Shown: in pieces, positions 44,401 through 50,834 of the stretch
Position numbering within the stretch: position 1 is the stretch's first letter
Layout: the number at the start of each line of letters is the position of its first letter
NCBI GenBank assembly: GCA_024349765.1
Contig: AP026073.1
Span: 1,240,001 to 1,304,000 of the forward strand
Length of the DNA: 64,000 bases
Direction of reading: 5' to 3'
Origin: Streptomyces nigrescens
GTDB lineage: Bacteria > Actinomycetota > Actinomycetes > Streptomycetales > Streptomycetaceae
Made by a program: the position numbers and the translations under genes
Notes under the pieces: generated by a model
Databases searched by the model: none
What the model was told of the DNA's origin: nothing
Seen by the model: only the letters and a program-made list of their open reading frames with translations

Positions 44401-45071
44401 TCACCCGTGCCGTCGGCATCCACAAGCCCCTGGCCGAGCAACGCCCCGACGCCTTCCTTCCTGCCCTCGCCGGCTCGCTGAACAACCAGTCCGTCCGTCT
44501 GGCGGCTCTGGGTCGGCGGGAAGAGGCCCTGGCCGCCGTCACCCGTGCCGTCGACATCCGCGAGACCCTGGTCGAGCAACGCCCCGGCGCTTTCCTCCCC
44601 GCCCTCGCCAGCTCGCTGAACAACCAGTCGAACCGTCTGGCGGCTCTGGGGCGGTTGGACGAGGCCCTGGCCGCCGTCATTCGTGCCGTCGACATCCACA
44701 CGACCCTGGTCGAGCAACGCCCCGGCGCCTTCCTTCCTGCCTTCGCCACCTCTCTGGACAACCAGTCGAACCGTCTGGCGGCTCTGGGGCGGTTGGACGA
44801 GGCCCTGGCCGCCGTCACTCGTGCCGTCGACATCCGCGAGACCCTGGTCGAACAACGCCCCGATGCCTTCCTCCCCGCCCTCGCCACCTCGCTGAACAAC
44901 CAGTCCATCCGACTGGCGGACCTGGGTCGGCGGGAAGATGCCCTGGCCGCCATCACCCGCGCCGTCGACATCCGCAAGCCCCTGGCCGAGCAACGACCCG
45001 ATGTGTTCAGGGAGGACCTGAAGAGAGCCCTCCAGCTACGCGAGTTCTTGAGACGAGCTCCGGAGGAGTAA
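41460..45071 (+). CDS. Trypsin-like protease - P-loop NTPase - TPR protein (STAND-like, predicted immune effector)
   Basis: A 1203-residue three-part protein. Residues 1-205 are a trypsin-fold protease with an apparently intact triad: His31 (LTAAHVL), Asp67 (GWDAALL) and Ser155 (GGMSGAAL). A P-loop NTPase follows, with Walker A GAGGAGKT at 297-304 and Walker B PLLVVVDYAE at 341-350. A helical STAND-like region runs to about 720. Residues 726-1186 are ten TPR units of 46 residues (one is 47), then a short tail. GTG 41460 follows GAGGAGG. The layout, sensor repeats plus a switch plus a protease effector, is that of NLR-like bacterial defence proteins. No signal peptide is seen, so it is likely cytoplasmic. 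Confidence 0.9.
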   Translation: MDAARVAVVRSGGAQGSGYVLGGRLVLTAAHVLKDRAQVSVQLPGRPGRVRCRVVWDRFEDGPQGWDAALLLAGEELSDRPLPAVRWGRMVTMQACPAQALGYPVVGKAGGDAVSCVQRDGRVLPLSGRDRDRYVLAGDMGAEAVDGGSPWGGMSGAALWCGSTPGMPPLLTGVVAGDPPGHSHTQLEAVPAYVLASDPVVRELVEEHTGRAMLLEPADLQHVIDRTASPRPPRSPADLLRPEQAVVSFMGREDLLKDLTRWCQPTPNQAQPDAPAGAAAGIWSWGESPVQARLLTGAGGAGKTRLAAELALRMTGQGWTAIRLTTDTRTPLDSLSQVRRPLLVVVDYAETRTPQLHALLEAVDHDQTTGPVRVLALARAAGDWWTRASAQPHSQALAAATVTPVPALHHTLHDRATAYRQALRDFSTRLRRVSPGTDWAALLPALIAPGALPAPALTGSEFDTPLTVQMAALLALLDATGIPQPTGSQAASLEGRLLGHEQKYWDETANSPERGLTGERSGSETRALAVALACLAPATDRDHARMLLALLPGLADDGATAVRGALATWLADLYPSQAGSVWGSLQPDRIAEYHLGTQIGREPALFTRVLTVLSDTHAAHALTVLARTAQHPHHHDTTRNILCAAIATTPTVLGPAALTTATRTAYPAPLITALTHLTRTTHDVALLHQLSDQLPDSTLALNEWAVALCTALVEHHDTQDPDLPGLATSLNNQSNRLAALGRREEALAAITRAVDIHRTLVEQRSDAFLPDLATSLNNQSNHLAALGLLEEALAAITRAVDIRKTVVEQGSDAACLPDLAGSLNNQSIRLAALGLLEEALTAVTRAVGIHRTLAKQRPDAFLPALAGSLNNQSNRLAALGRREEALVAITRAVDIRKTLAEQRPDAFLPDLASSLNNQSNRLADLGRLEEALTAITRAAETYQTLAEQRPDAFLPDLATSLNNQSNRLAALGRREEALVAITRAVGIHKPLAEQRPDAFLPALAGSLNNQSVRLAALGRREEALAAVTRAVDIRETLVEQRPGAFLPALASSLNNQSNRLAALGRLDEALAAVIRAVDIHTTLVEQRPGAFLPAFATSLDNQSNRLAALGRLDEALAAVTRAVDIRETLVEQRPDAFLPALATSLNNQSIRLADLGRREDALAAITRAVDIRKPLAEQRPDVFREDLKRALQLREFLRRAPEE
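43635..45017 (+). repeat. Ten 138-bp tandem repeats encoding the TPR array
   Basis: Ten consecutive units (one is 141 bp) encode variants of SLNNQSNRLAALGRREEAL followed by an EQRPDAFLP ending. Units are very similar at DNA level too, differing mostly at a few codons, which implies recent expansion or gene conversion. Confidence 0.92.
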
Positions 45072-45158
45072 ATCCGCGGCCCGCCCCATCCCTGTCGCCT
45101 TCCAAGCTCCGTACGGCGGGGGGCCTTTGGCATCCCGGTTTGACGTCAGCGGCGCTGA

Positions 45159-45490
45159 TCACCCGGTCCCGGGACGCTGCTTCAGCAGACGGTCCATGTG
45201 TCTCACGGCCTTCTGCTGCGCCTCCTGCACGAGGTGCGTGTACCTGTCCATCGTGATCGCGATCTGTCTGTGACCGAGGATCTCCATCACCACGCGCGGA
45301 GCGACACCGGCAGCGGTAGGGACTGACGGCGCCGTCGTCCCTTGGGGCCGTCCTCATACGTGCACCTCTCCCCGCCGGGGTCTGCTGGTGCCGCTTGCCT
45401 GCGCGGATCTCCCTCCCTATCCAGGTCGGCGTCAGCCCAGCTCAAGCCGACGATCTCACCCCGCTCGGAATCCAAGCGCGATCGCCGGCA
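45159..45490 (-). pseudogene. Frameshifted, internally deleted tyrosine recombinase remnant
   Basis: Three out-of-frame pieces of one integrase can be read. AIALGFRAG runs into ERGEIVGLSWADADLD (first catalytic Arg region), with a frameshift near 45465. RRRRQSLPLP then ends and jumps frame near 45305 to RVVMEILGHRQIAITMDRY (His and Tyr nucleophile region), then a TGA at 45159. The HxxR part is missing. Sequence differs from the remnant at 39204, so two recombinases were once present. Confidence 0.8.
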
Positions 45491-45695
45491 CGGAGACCGG
45501 GGTGCCGTTATGAGCCTCCCGGTCAGCCACAGCGGCTGAGTCGGGAGTTCGGTGCGCCATTGCCTCCTGCGTGGCGGGGGGCGAGTGCGAGGTTGATCTT
45601 GACGGAGCGCTCAAGCCCAGCGGCGTGAGCCATGCGGCGGAGGAATGGGTACGAATCTTGCCGTATCCACCACTGCGGACCGTGATGAGGTCGGT

Positions 45696-45727
45696 AGCCC
45701 CCGACTCGTTCGAGTTGGGGGCTTTTT
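45696..45727 (+). terminator. Rho-independent terminator with T-run
   Basis: AGCCCCCGACTCG pairs with CGAGTTGGGGGCT (one mismatch, two-base loop), followed by TTTTT. A T-tailed terminator is rare in this GC-rich window and it has no obvious gene directly upstream. Confidence 0.8.
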
Positions 45728-45797
45728 GTGTGTTGTGGCGGTGTGGGTGGGCGCTGTTGTTCGGGGTGGGGGTGGGGGTATCGTCGGGATAGAGAAG

Positions 45798-45811
45798 CTT
45801 GAAGTCTCAAG
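45798..45811. promoter_or_regulatory. Small dyad ahead of the VOC gene
   Basis: CTTGA-agtc-TCAAG, a 5-4-5 inverted repeat about 105 bases upstream of the VOC-family start. It resembles MarR/HxlR-type half-sites but no regulator gene is adjacent on this strand. Confidence 0.25.
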
Positions 45812-45916
45812 TAGATAGCTCGGGGCTGGGGGCTGGGATGGGTCGCGAGTAGAGGGTGTGGTGGCATCCGGGCGTGGTGCGTGGGTGCTGTGGTGAGGAG
45901 AGCGGAGGAGGGGTTT

Positions 45917-46417
45917 ATGGCCGTGCGGCGGCTTAACCATGCGGTGTTGTATGTGCGGGATGTGGCGAGGGCGGTGGCGTTTTACACCGAGGCGCTGGGG
46001 CTTGCGGTGGACGTTGAGGTGCCGGGGAGGATGGCGTTTCTCGGCGCTCCCGGGTCGCTCAATGATCATGATTTGGGGCTGTTCGCGGTGGGGGAGGGAG
46101 CGCCGGGGCCGGAGGCGGGGCGAGTTGGGCTGTATCACCTGGCGTGGGAGGTCGGCACGCTCGGGGAACTCGCTGCGGCTGAGGCGCGGCTGGTGGAGAG
46201 GGGCGCGTTGGTCGGCGCCAGTGATCATCTCGTTTCCAAGTCGCTGTACGGCAAGGATCCGGACGGCACTGAGTTCGAGGTGATGTGGCGGGTGCCGCGG
46301 GAGGACTGGCCGGGGCCGGACGAGTCGGACCGGCTGCGTCCGCTCGACCTGGCGGGGGCGTTGAAGCGTTGGGGGCCGGATCTGGTGACGGGGGCGGCGG
46401 CCGGCTCGGCGACGTAG
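45917..46417 (+). CDS. VOC-family (glyoxalase/bleomycin resistance-like) protein
   Basis: A 166-residue vicinal-oxygen-chelate protein. The N-terminal VRRLNHAVLYVRDVARAVAFY strand-helix and the later YHLAWEVGTLGELAAAEARL carry conserved metal-site positions (His in LNHAV, His in YHLAW). KDPDGTEFEVMW contributes the Glu. The ATG at 45917 has GGAGGAGGGG ahead. This could be a ring-cleavage dioxygenase, glyoxalase or binding protein; the substrate is unknown. Confidence 0.87.
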   Translation: MAVRRLNHAVLYVRDVARAVAFYTEALGLAVDVEVPGRMAFLGAPGSLNDHDLGLFAVGEGAPGPEAGRVGLYHLAWEVGTLGELAAAEARLVERGALVGASDHLVSKSLYGKDPDGTEFEVMWRVPREDWPGPDESDRLRPLDLAGALKRWGPDLVTGAAAGSAT

Positions 46418-46481
46418 TGAGGCGTCGGTATGGGAGGGCCCCTGGGTTGCTTGGGGGCTCTGTTTCTGGGGGCTTACCCGG

Positions 46482-47345
46482 CTAGTAGCCCAAGCGGGAG
46501 TAGTCCAAGGCCGAGAGGAAGGCGTGGAGTTCCTGGTCAAAGAGCGGGGTGTTCTCCAGGTTCACCATGTGGCCGGCGGCCGGTATGCGGATTCTTCGGG
46601 CGCCGGGGACGGTCAGCGCTATGGCGTGGGCGTTGGCGGAGATGTCGGTGCTGTCCAGGTCGCCGTCGAGGACGATCGTGGGGGCCTGGATCTCGCCCAG
46701 GCGATCGGCGGCCCCGACCTCGAGGGGAATGCCGGCGCCTGCGCCGTCGGCATGGACGATGACATTGGCCTCGGCCGAGGCGCGCATCCGCTCGCGGAAC
46801 CCCGGGTGGACGGCGGCGGGTTGCCGGTGGGGGCCGTCCACCCACATCCGGAGGAAGTGCTCGACATAGCGCTCCGCGCCGTCCGGTGCGTCGATCGCGG
46901 CCACCTGCTCCTTGATGTGCTCCAGGACGAAGGGGTCGGTGAAGGCGCGGCCGCTGATCCCCGGGGAGGCGAGCGCGAGGGCCGCGACCCGGTCGGGGTG
47001 GGCTATGGCGGTGTCCAGTGCGACCCGTGAGCCGTGGGAGAGGCCGACGAGTACGGCGCGGGGGACGTCGAGGGCGTCGAGCAGGGTGATCAGGTCGTCG
47101 TGGTTGGCGTAGTCCCCGGTGACCGTGGACGACAGGCCGTGGCCCCGGGAGTCGTAGCGGATCGCGCGCAGGCCGGAGTTCACCAGCCAGCTGAACTGCT
47201 CGTCCCACATGTGCTGGTCGAGCATGCCGCCGTGCAGCAGCACCACCGCGGGGCCCGAGCCGGCCGTCTCGTAGAACAGCTCGCCGTCCTCGATCGGCAC
47301 GATCCCGTTGTCGATCTCGGACCAGTCGGTGATGGTCTGGGGCAT
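46482..47345 (-). CDS. Alpha/beta hydrolase
   Basis: A 287-residue hydrolase. The oxyanion region VVLLHGGMLDQHMWDEQ is near 32-48, the nucleophile elbow GLSHGS is near 110 and the terminal histidine lies in AAGHMVNLEN. ATG 47345 with GGACGG ahead starts MPQTITDW as expected. An ATG at 47435 overlaps the marR stop (ATGA) and would add a 30-residue Pro-rich leader; which is used is unsure. It is the second gene of a MarR-hydrolase operon. Confidence 0.87.
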   Translation of the reverse strand: MPQTITDWSEIDNGIVPIEDGELFYETAGSGPAVVLLHGGMLDQHMWDEQFSWLVNSGLRAIRYDSRGHGLSSTVTGDYANHDDLITLLDALDVPRAVLVGLSHGSRVALDTAIAHPDRVAALALASPGISGRAFTDPFVLEHIKEQVAAIDAPDGAERYVEHFLRMWVDGPHRQPAAVHPGFRERMRASAEANVIVHADGAGAGIPLEVGAADRLGEIQAPTIVLDGDLDSTDISANAHAIALTVPGARRIRIPAAGHMVNLENTPLFDQELHAFLSALDYSRLGY

Positions 47346-47431
47346 GTCACGACCGTCCTTTACGGGGGAGGGGGGCGGGGGCTTCGGCGGCGGGGAGAGC
47401 GGTGGTACGGGCGGCGGTGGCGAGGTTGTTG

Positions 47432-48082
47432 TCATCGTCCGGGGGAGCGCTTGCGGCCGGGTTGTTGCCTGGTGTGGCGGCCGCTCGGGGTGTCCGGATC
47501 CTCCTTGATATCACCCGTCTCGGGTATGCCGGGACTTTCATGACGGTCTGGGGTGCCTTGAGCGGCGGATTCCGTTGCGGAGGCGGATGAGTCGGATGCC
47601 AGGTGCCGGAATTCCTCGCCGATGCGGTCGAGTACGTGCAGTGCGGTGCGTACGTCTGCGGCGGGCAGATCGGCCAGGCGCTGCCGCAATTCCGTGGCCT
47701 CGAAGTCCTGGATGCCGCGTATTACTTCCGTGCCCTCGGTGGTGAGCTCGATCAGGGACGAGCGGCGGTGCGCGGGGTTGGGGGCCGTGACGACCAGGCC
47801 CAGCTCCGCGGCGTGGTTCACCCAGCGCTGGACCGGCTGTCTGTCGAGCCCCATGGTGCGCGCCAACTGCGGCACCGTGCGCGGGCCTTCGGTGCGTAGT
47901 GCGTCCAGCAGGGCGTGTTCGCCGGCGGTCAGGCCCGTGCCTGTGAGCTCGCGCTCCACCGCGCGGACGACCGTGCGGTGCAGTGGCCACAGGCGGCGGA
48001 TGACGCCGTACAGCAATTCTTCGGTGGGTGTCGCCCGTCCGGCGTCGTCGGCGTCGCGCCGACCCCCCTCAATGACACTCAT
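47432..48082 (-). CDS. MarR-family regulator
   Basis: A 216-residue MarR regulator. The winged helix-turn-helix is at about 55-115 (GPRTVPQLARTMGLDRQPVQRWV and the wing APNPAHRRSSLIELT). The last 45 residues are a disordered, polar tail. Its start codon directly abuts the palindrome 48083-48099, so it is likely autorepressed. It is the first gene of an operon with the alpha/beta hydrolase, which is probably what the regulated ligand or drug induces. Confidence 0.9.
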   Translation of the reverse strand: MSVIEGGRRDADDAGRATPTEELLYGVIRRLWPLHRTVVRAVERELTGTGLTAGEHALLDALRTEGPRTVPQLARTMGLDRQPVQRWVNHAAELGLVVTAPNPAHRRSSLIELTTEGTEVIRGIQDFEATELRQRLADLPAADVRTALHVLDRIGEEFRHLASDSSASATESAAQGTPDRHESPGIPETGDIKEDPDTPSGRHTRQQPGRKRSPGR

Positions 48083-48108
48083 GATGTCATGATGACATCG
48101 GTGATGTC
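48083..48108. promoter_or_regulatory. Overlapping MarR operator palindromes
   Basis: GATGTCAT-g-ATGACATC (48083-48099) is perfect. It overlaps a second dyad GACATC-ggt-GATGTC (48094-48108). The first abuts the marR start codon, so a bound dimer would cover the transcription and translation start. Confidence 0.6.
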
Positions 48109-48197
48109 TTTTGGGAAGGGGTGTGGAGAGGGTCGGATGGAGGGGGCTTGTAGGGAGTTGGAGTGAGTTGGAGAGGCTTGTGGCAGGAAGGGAAGGA

Positions 48198-48626
48198 ATG
48201 ACAGGGAGGAGTGGGCTGGTGAGGGTGAGGCTGTTGAGGGGGGTGGGGGTGGCGACCGCCGTCTATGGAGTGGCGGTGTCGGTGGTCCCTGATCTGTTGG
48301 CTCGGCCTTCGGGGCTGGTCGACGAGGAGGGGAGGGTCGCGTCGGCGACCCGGATCTCGTTGCGACCGCTGGCCTGGCGGGATGCGGCGAGTGGGCTGGC
48401 ACTGGCCCTGGCGCCCGAGGGTCCGGCGCTGCGTACCGCCGCGTATGTCCGGATCGCGGCGGACCTCGGGGACGCCGTGCTGCTCGGTATGACGCTGCCG
48501 GACCGCAACCGGAGGCGGAAGGCGGTGGCGGTGTCCGTGGGGTGGGGCGCGTTGTCGGTGCTCGGCCTGCTGGGCGGCGGCGTCAGTCGGCCTGTGGGGG
48601 TGGGGCTTCGTCGGGGGCGAAGGTGA
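48198..48626 (+). CDS. Small predicted membrane protein
   Basis: A 142-residue protein with three or four hydrophobic stretches (GVGVATAVYGVAVSVVPDLL, SGLALALAPEGPAL, VSVGWGALSVLGLLGGG), probably a membrane protein of the DUF4267-like sort. ATG 48198 has GGAAGGA ahead. Its end overlaps the convergent kinase gene by 44 bases. No function can be assigned. Confidence 0.6.
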   Translation: MTGRSGLVRVRLLRGVGVATAVYGVAVSVVPDLLARPSGLVDEEGRVASATRISLRPLAWRDAASGLALALAPEGPALRTAAYVRIAADLGDAVLLGMTLPDRNRRRKAVAVSVGWGALSVLGLLGGGVSRPVGVGLRRGRR

Positions 48627-49239
48627 GGACCAGGTCGGCGCGGTGGCGGGTCGTCGCCACTACGCGGGCGTTGGCCTCGTCCGAGGCGTGGACGAAGCGC
48701 TCGGCGTCGGCGCGGGGGCGGCCGAAGCGCTCGTGACGGTCGATCAGTCGACGGATCCGTTCCTGGGTGTCCAGTTCCACGTACCAGACCTCGTCGAGCA
48801 GGGCGCGCACCCGCGACCAGGGGCCCGAGTCGAGGAGGAGGTAGTTGCCCTCGGTGACGATGAGGGGGATGTGGGGTGCTACGGGGATGCTGCCCGCGAC
48901 CGGTTCCTCGATGCGGCGGTCGAAGGCGGGGGCGTAGACGGCGGTGTCCGGCTCGGGGGAGCGCAGGCGGCTCAGCAGTGCCGCGTAGCCGGCCGGGTCG
49001 AAGGTGTCGGGTGCGCCCTTGCGGTCCGTACGGCCGAGGCGGCGCAACTCCGCCTCGGCGAGGTGGAAACCGTCCATCGGGACCAGTGCGGCCTGGCCGG
49101 CCAGCCCGGCGACCACGTGGGCGGCGAGAGTGGACTTACCGGCACCGGGTGGGCCGGTGATGCCGAGCAGCCGGCGCTCGGTGGGGCGTGCGGAACCGGC
49201 GAGCCGACGGGCGCGGGCGAGGAGGCGCTGGAGGTCCAT
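48583..49239 (-). CDS. Nucleoside/nucleotide kinase family protein
   Basis: A 218-residue P-loop kinase related to uridine kinase and pantothenate kinase (CoaA-like). Walker A is GPPGAGKS at 29-36. VPMDGFHLAEAELRRLGRTDRKG holds the conserved DGFH acidic/histidine site, VTEGNYLLLD is the next strand and a lid Arg run IRRLIDRHERFGRP follows. ATG 49239 starts MDLQRLLARA. The substrate is not evident. Confidence 0.88.
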   Translation of the reverse strand: MDLQRLLARARRLAGSARPTERRLLGITGPPGAGKSTLAAHVVAGLAGQAALVPMDGFHLAEAELRRLGRTDRKGAPDTFDPAGYAALLSRLRSPEPDTAVYAPAFDRRIEEPVAGSIPVAPHIPLIVTEGNYLLLDSGPWSRVRALLDEVWYVELDTQERIRRLIDRHERFGRPRADAERFVHASDEANARVVATTRHRADLVLTFAPDEAPPPQAD

Positions 49240-49324
49240 GGTGCGCCCATGGTGCCTGAGGGGAGGGTGGGGCGGGGGCAGCGCCCCACTGGGCGGGGCC
49301 GTCAGGTCTGGTGGCCGTCCGATA

Positions 49325-49945
49325 TCAGGTCCGGTGCTGCCGGCCGTTCTGGTTTCGGGTCCGGTACTCCATGCCGTATGGCGCGCCGAGGGCATTGAGG
49401 CGGTCGAGGTCGGGGTGGCCGTCCTTCATGGTGACCGGCCCGGCCTCGAACATGTCCTCCATGAACGCGTCCCAGCCGCCCGGCGAGGAGATCTGCAGGC
49501 AGCGGGCGGGTGGCTGGGAGGCGTTGCGGAGCGCGTGCGGTACGCCGTGCGGCAGCAGGACGCACATGCCGGGGGTCAGGCGGTGGGTGGCCCCGTTGAA
49601 GTCGACCTCCATCTCGCCCTCCAGTACGTAGACGAACTCATCGGCGTGGTGGTGGATGTGCGGCGGGATGTCCACATGGAGCTGGTTCTCCAGGATGGCG
49701 AGGCGACCCTCGGTGTCGCTGGTGCGGGCCTTGACGGCGAGGCCGGGCGGTAGGGGGGCGCGCCCTGGCCGTCGTTCGCCGGACCGGAGGACGAGGAAGC
49801 GGGCCGGGGAGGGAGTGGCTGAGGTGGGGGGAGTGGCTGAGGTGGAGGGGGAGAGGGGCGAGGCGGCGGGTGCGGGATCCGGCGTGGGATCGGGCGTGGG
49901 ATCCGGCGTGGGCTGAGTCGTGGGGTGCGGCGTGGAGTGGGGCAT
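49325..49945 (-). CDS. Cupin-domain protein
   Basis: A 206-residue protein. After a low-complexity Pro/Thr/Ser N-terminus of about 60 residues comes a single cupin fold with the metal motif PPHIHHHADEFVYVLEGEMEV and GMCVLLPHGVPHALRN. Likely a metal-dependent dioxygenase, isomerase or sensor. It is divergent from a TetR gene across a 79-base gap holding a perfect palindrome, so it is the probable target of that regulator. Confidence 0.85.
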   Translation of the reverse strand: MPHSTPHPTTQPTPDPTPDPTPDPAPAASPLSPSTSATPPTSATPSPARFLVLRSGERRPGRAPLPPGLAVKARTSDTEGRLAILENQLHVDIPPHIHHHADEFVYVLEGEMEVDFNGATHRLTPGMCVLLPHGVPHALRNASQPPARCLQISSPGGWDAFMEDMFEAGPVTMKDGHPDLDRLNALGAPYGMEYRTRNQNGRQHRT

Positions 49946-49980
49946 GGGGGCGCTGGTCCTTTCAGTGAAGGAAGAGGAAC

Positions 49981-49995
49981 CGGAATCCGATTCCG
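49981..49995. promoter_or_regulatory. Perfect palindrome between cupin and TetR genes
   Basis: CGGAATC-c-GATTCCG, 7-1-7, in the divergent promoter region. A TAGCAT hexamer (50013-50018) lies 7 bases before the tetR start, so the palindrome would overlap its -35 region. Confidence 0.55.
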
Positions 49996-50024
49996 TATTG
50001 CGACCCTAGCAGTAGCATCGGCGT

Positions 50025-50702
50025 GTGGCACCGTCTTCGTCCTCTTCGGCTTCCTCGTCCCCGTCGCCCCCCTCGCCCCCGTCGTCCTCCTCGTCCCCGT
50101 CGTCCTCCCGCTCCTCCCACGCCGCCCATTCCTCTTCAGGCTCTTCTGCGTCTCAGCGCAGGCCGCGGGTCGATGCCGAACGCAACCGTGCCCGTGTTCT
50201 GGAAGCCGCGCGGGAGGTGTTCCGTGCGCGCGGTGACGAGGCGCAGATGCCGGAGGTCGCGCGGGCGGCGGGGGTGGGCATCGGCACGGTCTACCGGCAT
50301 TTCCCCAGTCGGGCCGCGCTGATCGCTGCCGTGGGGGAGCAACGGCAGGCCGAGATCGTGGAGTTCGGGCGCAGCCGCTGTCTGGCGGGCGCGACGGCGG
50401 TGGAGGGGTTGGCCGCCTTCGTCGAGCACATCGGGGAGGTGCTCGACGCGGAACGTGGGCTGTCCGCGTCCATCGAGGCGGCGTTCGGATCCACCGAGCC
50501 GACGGGGGAGGGGCGGGCGCAGGCCGAGGCGGTCGCCGGCCAGTTGCTCGCCCGGGGGAAGGAAGAGGGCACGGTGCGCGCGGACGCCGAGGTCGGCGAT
50601 GTGGTGATGATCGTGTGCGGGCTGGCGGCGGTGATCCGTAACGATGCGGGTGACTGGCGCCGTTATGTGCGCAATGCCTGTGCGGGGTTGCGGCAGCCGT
50701 AG
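50025..50702 (+). CDS. TetR-family regulator with Ser/Pro-rich N-terminus
   Basis: A 225-residue TetR regulator. The first 45 residues are almost only Ser, Pro and Ala and probably disordered. The helix-turn-helix spans about 55-100 (RVLEAAREVFRARGDEAQM, VGIGTVYRHFPSRAAL). A start near the RRPRVDAERNR segment would remove the tail, but GTG 50025 is placed as for a leaderless gene. Divergent from the cupin gene. Confidence 0.88.
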   Translation: MAPSSSSSASSSPSPPSPPSSSSSPSSSRSSHAAHSSSGSSASQRRPRVDAERNRARVLEAAREVFRARGDEAQMPEVARAAGVGIGTVYRHFPSRAALIAAVGEQRQAEIVEFGRSRCLAGATAVEGLAAFVEHIGEVLDAERGLSASIEAAFGSTEPTGEGRAQAEAVAGQLLARGKEEGTVRADAEVGDVVMIVCGLAAVIRNDAGDWRRYVRNACAGLRQP

Positions 50703-50737
50703 GGGAGCGGCGGCACGGGCGGCGACGAACCCTCAGC

Positions 50738-50791
50738 GAGGTGCACGAGGTGCACGAGGTGCACGAGGTGCACGAGGTGCACGAGGTGCGT
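50738..50791. repeat. 9-bp tandem repeat GAGGTGCAC
   Basis: Five exact copies and one variant (GAGGTGCGT) of GAGGTGCAC lie in the spacer after the TetR gene. Each unit carries the palindrome GTGCAC. Confidence 0.92.
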
Positions 50792-50834
50792 GAGGTTCAA
50801 CGAGCGTGCCGCCCCTGCTCCGGAGCGCTGCGGG

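Larger units (their letters stand above)
45491..45916. other. 426-base region beyond the second integrase remnant
   Basis: No gene recognised. It contains a canonical terminator (45696-45727), a G/T-rich stretch (45720-45785) unlike the neighbouring genes and a small dyad at 45798-45811 ahead of the VOC gene. The right junction of the lost element may be here. Confidence 0.5.

Noticed and set aside
43635-45017. CRISPR-like regular DNA repeats
   Set aside because: Units are contiguous without spacers and encode an in-frame TPR array.
45491-45916. attR copy of the tRNA-Val 3' end
   Set aside because: I looked for the T-arm/acceptor sequence and saw no second copy, so the right attachment site cannot be placed.
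47346-47435. N-terminal Pro-rich extension of the alpha/beta hydrolase from an ATGA overlap
   Set aside because: Kept as an alternative only: the extension is low-complexity and the inner ATG has a better ribosome site and the usual family start.
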